Assembly (NCBI RefSeq): GCF_005048155.1
Contig: NZ_SUMB01000008.1
Span: forward strand, 186,001 to 250,000
DNA from: Streptomyces piniterrae
GTDB taxonomy: Bacteria > Actinomycetota > Actinomycetes > Streptomycetales > Streptomycetaceae
Reading direction: 5' to 3'
Length of the DNA: 64,000 nucleotides
Shown here: positions 8,504-17,199 of the stretch, piece after piece
Layout: every line of letters starts with the position of its first letter
Numbering within the stretch: the stretch's first letter is position 1
Position numbers and translations under genes: made by a program
Notes under the pieces: generated by a model
Database searches by the model: none
Seen by the model: only the letters and a program-made list of their open reading frames with translations
Told to the model about the DNA's origin: nothing

Positions 8504-8713
8504 GGAGCGACGCCGGGTCCTGGGGGACGGGCTTCACGATGAGGCCGCGAGTACGGGTGGAGGGCCACGCCGCGGTTGCCAAGTTCCCTCAGGCGGCCAC
8601 GTCGACCCCGCGTGCTGCTCCGCACTCGTGTTTCAGGCCTCCCGTAGAATCGGAATGAGTGGCCCGTTTACCTTCCGGGTGCGCGGAGGCGGTCGTTTTC
8701 AGGAGGCTTGAGG

Positions 8714-9478
8714 GTGTCGGACGGCAGGGCGGCTCCCTCGCGTGCGGACGCACGGCGCAATCGCGCCCTGGTGCTCCAGGCGGCTCGATCTGCCTTTGAG
8801 GAACAGGGGTTGGGGGTCCCGCTCGGGGAGATCGCGCGTCGTGCGGGAGTCGGCGCGGGCACCGTTTATCGCCATTTCCCTTCCAAGGAAGCTCTGTTCA
8901 GGGCATCCATCGTGGACCGGATCCGGCTGTTCACCGATACCGCAAGGGATTTGGCCGATGCAGAGGACGCCGGTGGGGTGTTCTTCCGCTTCCTGGCGTC
9001 GGTGGTACGGCTGGCCGCTCGCGACAAGGGGCTGTGCGACGCCCTGGAGGCGGCCGGCGTATCGGACGGCGAGACGCAGCGGGTACCCGAGCGGGACTTC
9101 GGGGAGGCGCTGGGCGTGCTGCTCGTCCGGGCTCAAGAGGCAGGCGCGGTGAGGAAGGACGTCGGGTTGGACGATGTCCGTGCGCTGCTGGTCGGGTGCA
9201 TGTCGATGGAGCGGCGGCGGACGGACGCGGGGGGCGCGGCGGGGGCGCCGGGCAGGATGACGGCGTTGATGTGCGACGGGCTTCGGGCCGGCCGCACCGT
9301 AACGAAACTTCCGGTCCAAGCGGCGGCTCGTAACGAAACGCGGTGTGGGGAGTGCGGCGCGCCGGTCGTGGCGGCGGCCACCGGCCGGCCCGCGCGGTAC
9401 TGCGGTGGGGCCTGTCGGCAGAAGGCGCACCGGGCACGTGGACGGGCTCGCGGCGGCATTCCGGGGCCCCGCCGCTGA
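8714..9478 (+). CDS. TetR-family regulator with C-terminal zinc-ribbon-like tail
   Basis: A 254-aa transcriptional regulator. The N-terminal TetR helix-turn-helix covers residues 15-62 (PLGEIARRAGVGAGTVYRHF); residues 65-190 form the ligand/dimer domain. An unusual tail follows with Cys211, Cys214, Cys230 and Cys234 (CGEC, then RYCGGACRQKAHR). This RYCxxxCRQ(R/K)A pattern occurs in other actinobacterial proteins and probably binds zinc. The GTG at 8714 is chosen because AGGAGG lies 7 bases upstream; the TTG two codons earlier overlaps the site. It lies next to the parS cluster and is not clearly linked to an efflux gene, so its target is unknown. Confidence 0.85.
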   Translation: MSDGRAAPSRADARRNRALVLQAARSAFEEQGLGVPLGEIARRAGVGAGTVYRHFPSKEALFRASIVDRIRLFTDTARDLADAEDAGGVFFRFLASVVRLAARDKGLCDALEAAGVSDGETQRVPERDFGEALGVLLVRAQEAGAVRKDVGLDDVRALLVGCMSMERRRTDAGGAAGAPGRMTALMCDGLRAGRTVTKLPVQAAARNETRCGECGAPVVAAATGRPARYCGGACRQKAHRARGRARGGIPGPRR

Positions 9479-9488
9479 GCCGGGACCG

Positions 9489-9941
9489 TCAGAGCTGGAG
9501 CTTGAAGCCCAGGTGGGAGGCCTCGAAGCCGAGTCGCTCGTAGAAGCGGTGCGCGTCTATACGGGTCGCGTCGGACGTGAGCTGCACCAACTGGCAGCCG
9601 AGCGTGCGGGATTCGGCGACGGCCCACTCGATCAGCTGGGTGCCCAGGCCGCCGCCCCGCTCGTCGGCGTGGACCCGGACGCCCTCGATGATCGAGCGGG
9701 TGGCGCCGCGCCGGGAGAGCCCCGGGATGACCGTGAGCTGAAGGGTGCCGACCGTACGCCCGTCACGGACCGCGACGATCAGATGCTGGTGCGGGTCGGT
9801 GGCCAGGACCTCGTACGCGGCGCGGTACGGGGTCAGGTCGTCCGGCGACTCACGGGCGGCGCCGAGCGGGTCGTCGGCCAGCATCGCGACGATGGCGGGC
9901 AGGTCGTCCTCGGTCGCGCGGCGTATCTCGATATCGCTCAT
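9489..9941 (-). CDS. GNAT-family N-acetyltransferase
   Basis: A 150-aa acetyl-CoA-dependent acetyltransferase. It begins MSDIEIRRATEDDLPAIVAM, typical for the family. The acetyl-CoA loop is seen in VHADERGGGLGTQLIEWA and the C-terminal motif in DAHRFYERLGFEASHLGF. The reading frame continues upstream of the chosen ATG but without family similarity. It ends 10 bases from the TetR gene, convergent with it. The acceptor substrate is unknown. Confidence 0.88.
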   Translation of the reverse strand: MSDIEIRRATEDDLPAIVAMLADDPLGAARESPDDLTPYRAAYEVLATDPHQHLIVAVRDGRTVGTLQLTVIPGLSRRGATRSIIEGVRVHADERGGGLGTQLIEWAVAESRTLGCQLVQLTSDATRIDAHRFYERLGFEASHLGFKLQL

Positions 9942-10051
9942 GGGCGAGACCCTATGCCGTGCCAACGAGGGGGCGTTGGCCATGCTCCAGGAGATCCGCA
10001 TGCCGTGCACCGGTAGCCCACACGCTCGTACGCCGCTCCTGGGCAGCCGGG

Positions 10052-10624
10052 TTATGCCGACGGCGCGAGCGTCTCGACGGCGGTTACCAGCGGTGCCAGT
10101 TCGGGGCGCTTCGCGGCCTCCGCAAGCGCTTCGCGGAGCGCGGTGTCGTGGGTGGGCCGCGCCTCTTCGAGGAGGGCCAGTCCATCGGGGGTGACGTTGG
10201 TGTAGATGCCGCGACGGTCGTCGGGGCACAGGTAGCGCGAGAGCAGACCGCGTTCCTCAAGGCGGGTGACCAGGCGGGTCGTGGCGCTCTGGCTGAGGAC
10301 GACCGAGTCCGCGACCTGGTGCATCCGTAGATGTCCGCCAGGGCCGTCGTGCTGCTCGCTGAGCACGTTGAGGACGGAGAACTCCCGGACGCTGAGGTCG
10401 TGCCCTGCCTGTAGGGCGCGCTCGATGTGCGACTCGATCCGGCCGTGCAGGGCGGAGAGTGCGCACCAGCCCTGGGCGAGTCCCCGGGCGGGCGCCGACT
10501 GCGTCGACTGCGCCGGCGGGCAGACGCCGTCCGCCATGAAGCCGGGGTCCGCCTTGATGTCAGGCCCTGCCTGCGCGGCCGGTGCGCCTGCCACCTGTGG
10601 CGTCTGGTGCGTCTGCGGCGTCAT
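10052..10624 (-). CDS. MarR-family transcriptional regulator
   Basis: A 190-aa regulator. The winged helix-turn-helix (residues about 95-160) contains LRMHQVADSVVLSQSATTRLVTRLEERGLL and the wing CPDDRRGIYTNVTPDG. The first 45 residues are Pro/Ala/Gln-rich and probably disordered. GAGGAGG lies 6 bases before the ATG at 10624. It is transcribed away from an MFS exporter; MarR proteins usually repress such a neighbour and are released by the exported compound. The shared region holds TGCAATTA repeats that are a likely operator. Confidence 0.9.
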   Translation of the reverse strand: MTPQTHQTPQVAGAPAAQAGPDIKADPGFMADGVCPPAQSTQSAPARGLAQGWCALSALHGRIESHIERALQAGHDLSVREFSVLNVLSEQHDGPGGHLRMHQVADSVVLSQSATTRLVTRLEERGLLSRYLCPDDRRGIYTNVTPDGLALLEEARPTHDTALREALAEAAKRPELAPLVTAVETLAPSA

Positions 10625-10684
10625 GGAAGACCTCCTCATGGGGCGTACGAACCAGGATAGGCCACAGGCGAAATAGCCCGCGCT

Positions 10685-10708
10685 TGCAATTAAATGCGTC
10701 TGCAATTA
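10685..10708. promoter_or_regulatory. probable MarR operator between marR-like and MFS genes
   Basis: TGCAATTA occurs at 10685-10692 and again at 10701-10708, 16 bp apart, in the only AT-rich stretch between the divergent genes. The first copy is also part of an imperfect dyad (GCAATTAAATGC). The position is right for MarR to control both promoters. Binding is inferred. Confidence 0.5.
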
Positions 10709-10757
10709 TTGTGGACGCTCGTAAGAGACGGACGCAAACATCTGAAAGGGATCCGTC

Positions 10758-11978
10758 ATGCCTCTCGCGCTCCTGGCGCTCGCCATAGGTGCCTTCGGGA
10801 TCGGAACGACCGAGTTCGCGGTCATGGGCCTGCTGCCCGACATGGCGGCCGGCTTCGGTGTGTCCATCCCGCTCGCCGGTTACGCCACCACCGTCTACGC
10901 CCTGGGCGTGGTGGTCGGAGCCCCCCTGATGACCGCACTCGGCACGCGCTTCACCCGCAAGCAGATGCTGATGCTGCTGATGGGTCTGTTCATCGCGGGC
11001 AATCTGCTCACGGGGCTGGCGCCCAACTTCGGGATCATGCTGGCCGGGCGGATCGTCGCCGCGTTCACGCACGGCGCGTTCTTCGGCATCGGCGCCCTGG
11101 TGGCCGCCGACCTCGTCGCGCCCCAGAAGCGGGCCACCGCCATCTCTCTGATGTTCAGCGGTCTGACCGTCGCCAACGTGGTGGGCGTACCGGCCGGCAC
11201 CATGCTCAGCCAGGAGTTCGACTGGCGTACGACGTTCTACGCCATCACCGCGCTCGGGGTGATCGGCCTGCTGGGCATCGTGAAGCTCGTCCCCGCACAG
11301 CGCGCGAAGGCCGCCGCCCCCATCGGCAGCGAGCTCGCGGTCTTCCGCAACCCGCAGGTCGGCCTGGCGATGCTGATGACGATCCTCGGCTTCGGCGGTG
11401 TCTTCGCGGCCGTCACCTACCTCGCCTCGATGATGACCGAGGTCACCGGCTTCGCACCGTCCTCCGTCATCTGGCTGACGGCCGTCTTCGGACTCGGCAT
11501 GGTCGGCGGCAACCTGATCTCCGGCCGCTTCACCGACCGCGCCATGATGCCGATGCTGTACATATCGCTGACCGGTCTGGCGCTGGTGCTGGCCGCGTTC
11601 ACCTTCACCGCGCACAACAAGGCCGCCGCGACCGTCACCGTCGCGCTGATCGGCTTCTTCGGCTTCGCGACGGTGCCGCCGCTGCAGAAGCGGGTGATGG
11701 ACCAGGCCGCCTCGGCGCCCACCCTCGCCTCGGCGGGCAATATCGCTGCCTTCAACTTCGGCAACGCGCTGGCCTCTTGGCTCGGCGGGATCGTGATCTC
11801 GGCCGGCCTCGGCTTCACCGCGCCCAACTGGGTCGGTGCGCTGATGACGGTGGCTGCGCTCGGTGTGGCGATCTTCGCCTCCGTTCTGGAGCGGCGCTCC
11901 GCGGGGCGTGGCCAGGTGGTGGCCGCAGGCGGCCCGGTCGAGAGCGCCGACGTGCCCATACCGGCGGCGCAGAGCTGA
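10758..11978 (+). CDS. MFS drug/solute exporter (AraJ-like, DHA1 type)
   Basis: A 406-aa membrane transporter with about 12 hydrophobic helices. The start MPLALLALAIGAFGIGTTEFAVMGLL is characteristic of AraJ/DHA1-type sugar-phosphate or drug exporters. The loop GTRFTRKQ between helices 2 and 3 matches MFS motif A. AAAGGGA precedes the ATG. It is probably repressed by the divergent MarR protein and co-transcribed with the heme-binding-like gene 78 bp downstream. The exported compound is not predictable. Confidence 0.9.
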   Translation: MPLALLALAIGAFGIGTTEFAVMGLLPDMAAGFGVSIPLAGYATTVYALGVVVGAPLMTALGTRFTRKQMLMLLMGLFIAGNLLTGLAPNFGIMLAGRIVAAFTHGAFFGIGALVAADLVAPQKRATAISLMFSGLTVANVVGVPAGTMLSQEFDWRTTFYAITALGVIGLLGIVKLVPAQRAKAAAPIGSELAVFRNPQVGLAMLMTILGFGGVFAAVTYLASMMTEVTGFAPSSVIWLTAVFGLGMVGGNLISGRFTDRAMMPMLYISLTGLALVLAAFTFTAHNKAAATVTVALIGFFGFATVPPLQKRVMDQAASAPTLASAGNIAAFNFGNALASWLGGIVISAGLGFTAPNWVGALMTVAALGVAIFASVLERRSAGRGQVVAAGGPVESADVPIPAAQS

Positions 11979-12056
11979 GCCCCGCCCTGACCGAACCGGC
12001 CTTCACCACCGCACTCACCGGAACCACCGCACCAGCCACCCCGCAAGGAGCCCCCC

Positions 12057-12515
12057 ATGAGCACCACCGCCCCCACCACCACGGCTACCTCCACCGCCGC
12101 CGCTGTCCGTCCCCTCACCAGCCGTGATGCCGATGGCCTCATCGAGGCCGCGCGTGGGGCCGCCGAAGGCCTCGGAGTGCGTGGCAGCGTCACCGTTCTG
12201 GACGCCGGCGGGCATCTGCTCGGGTTCCGGCGGGACGACGAGGCCGTGCTGATCTCAGGTGAGACCAGCACCCGCAAGGCGTACACCGCTCTGCAGCTGG
12301 ACGCGCCGACCGCCGACCTCGTCGATCTCGTCCGGCCCGACGGGCTGTTTCACTCGCTGCCCACCGCGCTGGACCGCCCGCTGCTCTTCATCGCGGGCGG
12401 GGTGCCGCTCCACCGGGACGGCCGGCTGGTCGGCGCGATCGGCTTCGGGGGCGGTGCCCCGGAGCAGGACCACCGGATCGCCGCCACGGCGATAGCGGAG
12501 GCCGAACTCGTCTGA
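12057..12515 (+). CDS. GlcG/HbpS-family protein
   Basis: A 152-aa protein of the GlcG/HbpS fold (VTVLDAGGHLLGFRRDDEA ... STRKAYTAL ... IAGGVPLHRDGRLVGAIGFGGG). Family members include the heme-sensing HbpS of Streptomyces and proteins linked to glycolate or cobalamin use; many have no known activity. A Ser/Thr/Ala-rich N-terminus of about 18 residues is not a clear signal peptide. AAGGAG lies 6 bases before the ATG. It is probably in one transcript with the upstream MFS gene. Confidence 0.85.
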   Translation: MSTTAPTTTATSTAAAVRPLTSRDADGLIEAARGAAEGLGVRGSVTVLDAGGHLLGFRRDDEAVLISGETSTRKAYTALQLDAPTADLVDLVRPDGLFHSLPTALDRPLLFIAGGVPLHRDGRLVGAIGFGGGAPEQDHRIAATAIAEAELV

Positions 12516-12531
12516 CGGCGAGCCCGCCACC

Positions 12532-13086
12532 TCATCCCTGGCCAACACGCTCGCTCCTGCTCCGCCCCCGGATCTCGCGGGCTCGGGCCGACTGTGTCTC
12601 GCGCAGTCGGCTGCCGCGTTTGGTCAGGCCCCAGGGCTTGAGGACGGAGATCGCGGTGATGAAGAGGTAGGTGGCCGTGGCCACCGAGGGAGCGACGACG
12701 AGGCTGATGTCGGGGGTCGGGGTGCCGGCGGCGGCTTCGTCGGCGAGGTGGTCGATGCCCGGCCGGAGCGAGAAGACCGACAGCAGCACCGTGACAAGGG
12801 TCAGCCAGAACTTGGTGTAGACCCAGCGGTGCCTGGCCAGTCCCCATGAGGTGCCCAGGGACAACACCAGCCCGCTGAGCAGCGAGACCAGGGCCACGGG
12901 GATGACCAGCCAGTCGCCGAAGATCTTCATCGCGCGGTAGGCGACCGCCGCCATCTCGGGGGAGCCTGTGGTGTAGCCGGTGATGCCGAGCGTGAGCAGC
13001 CCGAGCGTGAGCCCGAGCCAGCCGACGGATACGGCGACATGGAGGACGAGGGTGGCCCGGCGTGCGGGGCGGCTGAGCTGTGGCAT
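12532..13086 (-). CDS. integral membrane protein (DUF2269-like)
   Basis: A protein of about 184 aa with four hydrophobic helices (LVLHVAVSVGWLGLTLGLLTLG, IPVALVSLLSGLVLSLG, FWLTLVTVLLSVFSL, ATATYLFITAISVL) and a basic C-terminal tail. It resembles small DUF2269-type membrane proteins with a conserved His in the first helix. The start is uncertain: ATG at 13086 fits the hydrophobic onset, while in-frame starts at 13122 and 13203 would add a poorly conserved leader. Function unknown. It is convergent with the GlcG-like gene. Confidence 0.7.
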   Translation of the reverse strand: MPQLSRPARRATLVLHVAVSVGWLGLTLGLLTLGITGYTTGSPEMAAVAYRAMKIFGDWLVIPVALVSLLSGLVLSLGTSWGLARHRWVYTKFWLTLVTVLLSVFSLRPGIDHLADEAAAGTPTPDISLVVAPSVATATYLFITAISVLKPWGLTKRGSRLRETQSARAREIRGRSRSERVGQG

Positions 13087-13220
13087 GTGTTCCACGGTGG
13101 CCGGTGGGGCCGGGCGGTACATCTGACGGCGGGAGTATCCCCGCGTACGCGGCGGCGAGTACGAGCGCCGTACGACGGTACTCCGGCGGCATCCACCGGC
13201 CACCCCCTAGGCTCCGGCCT

Positions 13221-13856
13221 ATGGGGAAGCTGCATTTGTTCGATATGGACGGGACCCTGCTCTACGGATCCGCCGCCGCCATCGAGATCTCCCGCCAGCT
13301 CGGCCTGGACCGGGAGATCGCCGAGTTGGAGCGCGCCTTCGCGGCGGGTGAGCTGACGCCGCCGCGGTTCGCGCAGCTGGCCTGCGATCTCTGGGCGGCC
13401 GAGCTGACCGACGCTCTGGTGGCGGCGGCGTTCGAGGGGGCGCCGTGGCTGGCCGGGATCCAGGAGGTCTGGGCGGACATCCGGGCGCGTGGCGAACGGT
13501 GTGCGGTGATTTCCCTTTCACCGGGCTTCTTTGTGGAACGCCTGCTGACGTGGGGTGCCGATGCCGCGCGCGGTTCGCGCTGGCCGGCCGTGCCGTTCAG
13601 GGAACCGGTGGAGCCGGCCGGCATCCTCTCGCCGTCGGCGAAGGTGCGTATTGCCGACGAACTCTGTGCGCAGTACGGGCTGACTCGCGACGATTGCGTG
13701 GCATACGGCGACTCCATGTCAGACACCGAGCTGTTCGCGGCCGTTCCGGCGTCGGTCGCCGTGAATGCGGATCACCATGTCAGTGATCTGGCCTCCTATG
13801 CGTACGCGGGGCGTGATCTACGCGAGGCCTACGAACTGGTGCGTACTGGCGAGTAA
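13221..13856 (+). CDS. HAD-family phosphatase (subfamily IB)
   Basis: A 211-aa haloacid-dehalogenase phosphatase. Motif I is DMDGTLL (Asp9 nucleophile, Asp11), motif II is the Ser in VISLSPGFF, motif III the Lys of SPSAKVRIAD, and motif IV is YGDSMSDTEL. The layout matches the phosphoserine-phosphatase-like IB group, which acts on small phosphorylated metabolites. The ATG at 13221 puts motif I near the N-terminus as in relatives; the open frame upstream has no support. Substrate unknown. Confidence 0.88.
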   Translation: MGKLHLFDMDGTLLYGSAAAIEISRQLGLDREIAELERAFAAGELTPPRFAQLACDLWAAELTDALVAAAFEGAPWLAGIQEVWADIRARGERCAVISLSPGFFVERLLTWGADAARGSRWPAVPFREPVEPAGILSPSAKVRIADELCAQYGLTRDDCVAYGDSMSDTELFAAVPASVAVNADHHVSDLASYAYAGRDLREAYELVRTGE

Positions 13857-14306
13857 TTAATAGCTTTCTACGGCGGATTCGTCCGCTGTATGTACGGAAA
13901 ACGCGCTCTGTGGGGAGGATCACGGATATCAGGGGGACCGCGTGAAGTGTTCCAAGATCAGGGCTTGTGGATTCAAGTACTGCCGGTATGGTCGAGTCCG
14001 GTTCGGCGGGAGCGAGGGCTTCCGCGGGTCCGCGAAAGGCATCAAAGCCTGCCAGCCTAGCGGCGAAGCGGCCCGCGACACCCGGACTTCCGACTATTTG
14101 TCCGTTGCGATGCGCGGGGGGTGGCAGGGTGTTGGGACGGCATCTGCACCCATTACTGAAGAGGCGTGAGATTTTGTCCGCTTTACGCGGTGTTGCCGGA
14201 GTAGCTTAAGTCGATTAAGAATTCCGGGGCGGACGGGGGAATTCCGGGCAGTTCCGATCTGCGGAACTGTGAAGACGACCGAAAGACGTTCGAGGCGAGG
14301 CAGACC
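13857..14306. other. long non-coding leader before flavohemoglobin gene
   Basis: After the terminator at 13871-13888 I find no convincing gene; short open frames here have no family resemblance and poor codon bias. CTTAA (14205-14209) and TTAAG (14215-14219) form a perfect inverted repeat with a 5-bp spacer in a relatively AT-rich stretch about 90 bases before the flavohemoglobin start. It is a candidate promoter/operator. GGGGGAATTCC-like direct repeats follow at 14220-14245. Confidence 0.45.
13871..13888 (+). terminator. stem-loop after HAD phosphatase
   Basis: CGGCGGA and TCCGCTG pair (one G-U) around a TTCG loop, 14 bases after the stop codon. It is a compact structure typical of Streptomyces terminators that lack a long T-run. 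Confidence 0.5.
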
Positions 14307-16265
14307 ATGGACGCTCCGACCACCACGTCGGCCGATAGCGGCTCTTCTGACGGCAACAGTGGCGCTTGGGGTTGGTTCACTCCTCCGTCGAAGAAGTCCT
14401 CCGCGGAACAGCAGGAGCGACAAAACGGCCAGGATGGCCAGGGCGGCCAACAAGATCAGGACGGCCGGGGCGATCCGAACGACGGGAACCAACGGAACGC
14501 CGGGAACTCGTGGAATGGCCAGGACGACCGGGAACGGATACCCAGCCGGCCGGTCAATCCGATTCGTCCGGTAGGCACCGCAGCCGAGCGTGAGCGCGTC
14601 CCGGAACCGCGGCAGGGGCAGCAGCCGCAGCAGCCCCCACAACAGGACCCGCGGCAGGACTCGGCAGCGTGGCCTGGGACGGGCGGTGGAGCCGCCGCCC
14701 GCATCTACGCCGGACCGCCGCCCGGCGGCCCCTCGTACGCCGAGCAGTCGGCCCCCTCCGGTCATGCCGCGCCGCGTCGGGATCCCGAGCGCCCCTGGGA
14801 GCGTGAGGCCGTACGGGAACGCGACTTCGGCGGCAACCCGGAGCCCGCGCCGGAGCTGGCTTCCCCGTTCGACCCCATACCGGTGTCCGAGCCGATCCGC
14901 GAGCCCGAACCCGTACACCAGTCGGCGCGTGCCGCAGGAGCTCCCACCGGCGCCGCAGCCACCGGCACCTCGCCCGGCACAGGATCGGCCGCCGCCACCG
15001 CCTCCTCCGCGCCCTCAGCCCCCTCCGTCTTCACACCCGCGGAGCGACCGGCTGCCGCAGAGCGCGCTTCCACCGCAGAGCCCACGCTGGAAGCGGTCGA
15101 AGCATCGGCCTCCTCCGCGACTCCCGCCTCGCCCGACGCGATTCTCATCCGCCGCACCATGGCCGAAATCGAGCCCATCGCCGACAAGGTGACCTCGTAC
15201 TTCTACGCGCTGCTCTTCGTCCAGCACCCCGATCTGCGGGCGCTGTTCCCCGCCTCGATGGACACCCAGCGCGACCGGCTGTTCAAGGCGCTGCTCACCG
15301 CCGCCAAGCACGTGGACGACGCCGATGTGCTCACCGAGTACCTCTCGCACCTCGGCCGAGGTCACCGCAAATACGGCACGCTGCCCGACCATTACCCCGC
15401 GGTCGGCGAATGCCTGCTCGGCGCGCTCTCGCGGTATGCGACGTCCAGCTGGGACCCGGAGACCGAGGCCGCGTGGGTGCGCGCGTACACCGCGGTCTCG
15501 CAGATCATGATCGACGCGGCCGCCGAGAACGAGGCGGTCGCGCCCGCCTGGTGGCAGGCCGAGGTCGTCTCGCACGAGCTGCGGACGCCGGACATAGCCG
15601 TGGTGACGGTGCGGCCCGACCAGCCGTACCCGTTCCTCGCCGGGCAGTACACCAGCCTGGAAACGCCCTGGTGGCCGCGGGTCTGGCGGCACTATTCCTT
15701 CGCCTCGGCGCCGCGCTCCGACGGCCTGCTCTCGTTCCACATCAAGGCGGTACCGGCCGGCTGGGTGTCCAACGCCATGGTCCACCGCGCCCGCCCCGGC
15801 GACGTCATCCGGCTGGGAGCCCCGGGCGGCTCCATGACCGTCGACCACACCACCAGCAACGGACTGCTGTGCGTGGGCGGCGGCACCGGCATCGCCCCGA
15901 TCAAGGCCCTCGTCGAGGATGTCGCGGAGCGCGGCGCCCGGCGTCCTGTCGAGGTCTTCTACGGCGCGCGCAGCGACCACGACCTCTACGACCTCGACAC
16001 CATGCTGCGCATGGAGCAGAGCCACCCGTGGCTGTCGGTCCGTCCGGTCGTCGCCACGGGACCGCCCCCGAGCGGGATGAACTGCGTAAGTGGTCAACTT
16101 CCGGACGCCGTGCGCCAATACGGACCTTGGCGGGAGTACGACGCATATCTCTCCGGGCCGCCCGGACTTATCCGCAGCGGCGTGGACGCATTGGTGGGTG
16201 TCGGAATACCGTCCGAACGCATACGGCACGACTCCATAGAAGAGCTGGTCTCGACAGGAGATTGA
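14307..16265 (+). CDS. flavohemoglobin-type protein with long disordered N-terminus
   Basis: A 652-aa protein. Residues 1 to about 275 are low-complexity (Gln/Asp/Gly-rich, then Pro/Ala/Arg-rich). A globin domain follows (about 276-405), with the proximal heme ligand His353 in LGRGHRKYGT. Then come a ferredoxin-reductase FAD domain (from about 412; WRHYSFASAP contacts FAD) and an NAD-binding domain (VGGGTGIAPI near 519; YLSGPPGLI). Flavohemoglobins oxidise nitric oxide to nitrate with NAD(P)H and O2. The catalytic part is of normal length; the 275-residue extension is not part of classic Hmp and may tether or localise the enzyme. The next gene starts 5 bases after the stop, suggesting one operon. 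Confidence 0.88.
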   Translation: MDAPTTTSADSGSSDGNSGAWGWFTPPSKKSSAEQQERQNGQDGQGGQQDQDGRGDPNDGNQRNAGNSWNGQDDRERIPSRPVNPIRPVGTAAERERVPEPRQGQQPQQPPQQDPRQDSAAWPGTGGGAAARIYAGPPPGGPSYAEQSAPSGHAAPRRDPERPWEREAVRERDFGGNPEPAPELASPFDPIPVSEPIREPEPVHQSARAAGAPTGAAATGTSPGTGSAAATASSAPSAPSVFTPAERPAAAERASTAEPTLEAVEASASSATPASPDAILIRRTMAEIEPIADKVTSYFYALLFVQHPDLRALFPASMDTQRDRLFKALLTAAKHVDDADVLTEYLSHLGRGHRKYGTLPDHYPAVGECLLGALSRYATSSWDPETEAAWVRAYTAVSQIMIDAAAENEAVAPAWWQAEVVSHELRTPDIAVVTVRPDQPYPFLAGQYTSLETPWWPRVWRHYSFASAPRSDGLLSFHIKAVPAGWVSNAMVHRARPGDVIRLGAPGGSMTVDHTTSNGLLCVGGGTGIAPIKALVEDVAERGARRPVEVFYGARSDHDLYDLDTMLRMEQSHPWLSVRPVVATGPPPSGMNCVSGQLPDAVRQYGPWREYDAYLSGPPGLIRSGVDALVGVGIPSERIRHDSIEELVSTGD

Positions 16266-16269
16266 GGTC

Positions 16270-17184
16270 TTGGCTGCACAGGGTGGGAACGGTCGGAGTG
16301 GGGACGATCGGGGGACGCGGCGAGCCGCGCGCCCCGGGAGCGACGGTGAGCACTTGGTGCAGCAGAGACTCGGCACGACCGAGCGTGCCGACCGTTTTTA
16401 CGAGGACCAGGTCCTGGACCATCTCAACGTCCGCATGCGGGAGTTCGTGGGCCGTCAGGAGATGTTCTTCCTGGCCACGGCCGACCGGTACGGCGAATGC
16501 GATTCCAGCTTCCGCGCCGGGCCGCCCGGCTTCGTCCAGGTGCTGGACGAGCGGACGCTGGCGTACCCGGAATACCGTGGCAACGGTGTCATGGCGTCCG
16601 TCGGCAATATCGCGGAGAACCCGCGACTGGGTCTCCTGATGATCGACTTCACCCGTGAACGCATCGGGCTGCACATCAACGGGCGGGCGCGGGCGGTGCT
16701 GGACGAGGAGATGCGGGCCGGCCATCCCAGCCTGCCCGTCGACCCCGTGCCCGGGCGGCGTGCCCAGTTGTGGGTGATGCTCCAGGTCGAAGAGGCGTAC
16801 ATCCACTGCGCCAAGCACATCCCGCATCTGCAGAAGGTCCCCGCCATGCAGCGCGGCGCGCGCGCCTGGGGCACCGACGATTTCAAGCGCAAGGGCGGCG
16901 ACTTCTTCGGCGCGGCGGCCGAGGCGGACGCCCGCCCGCCTTTCCGGCGCGAGGAGCGCAAGAGCGAGGACGTGACCATGAGCGCTGACGTGACTGTGAA
17001 CGCTCAGGACGCCGACGGAATCGATACTGCGGGGAGCGGCCAGGCAGGGCGGGACTCGCCGGCGGAGGCCGCCACGGGGAATCTGAACGAGGAGTTCCTC
17101 GACAGGGTCGAGCGGGTGCTCGCCCGCGCCGAGCCGCGGCAGCCCGCGGACGACGATCCCGAATTCCGTGGCTGGTTCACCTGA
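16270..17184 (+). CDS. pyridoxamine-phosphate-oxidase-like FMN-binding protein
   Basis: A protein of up to 304 aa with a split-barrel FMN fold (residues about 45-215). EFVGRQEMFFLATADRYGECDSS and NIAENPRLGLLMIDF are the usual strands around the flavin. YIHCAKHIPHL resembles the C-terminal part of the core, and an acidic disordered tail of about 75 residues follows. Relatives act as flavin-dependent oxidases/reductases. The TTG start sits only 5 bases after the flavohemoglobin stop with GAGG two bases before it, which is tight; an internal GTG at 16357 is possible. The arrangement suggests a redox partner of the flavohemoglobin. Confidence 0.82.
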   Translation: MAAQGGNGRSGDDRGTRRAARPGSDGEHLVQQRLGTTERADRFYEDQVLDHLNVRMREFVGRQEMFFLATADRYGECDSSFRAGPPGFVQVLDERTLAYPEYRGNGVMASVGNIAENPRLGLLMIDFTRERIGLHINGRARAVLDEEMRAGHPSLPVDPVPGRRAQLWVMLQVEEAYIHCAKHIPHLQKVPAMQRGARAWGTDDFKRKGGDFFGAAAEADARPPFRREERKSEDVTMSADVTVNAQDADGIDTAGSGQAGRDSPAEAATGNLNEEFLDRVERVLARAEPRQPADDDPEFRGWFT

Positions 17185-17199
17185 GGCGGATGCTCCGGC

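Noticed and set aside
4378..8625. 1415-codon open frame on the minus strand
   Set aside because: It is antisense to four well-supported genes, is Arg/Pro-rich without family motifs, and arises from GC bias.
8343..8711. Short plus-strand frame across the parS cluster, reading VSRET and MFHVKR
   Set aside because: These peptides are only translations of parS; no family resemblance and no suitable ribosome binding site.
13942..14169. Possible 75-aa gene before the flavohemoglobin
   Set aside because: No recognisable family, odd codon use and no clear ribosome binding site; treated as leader DNA.
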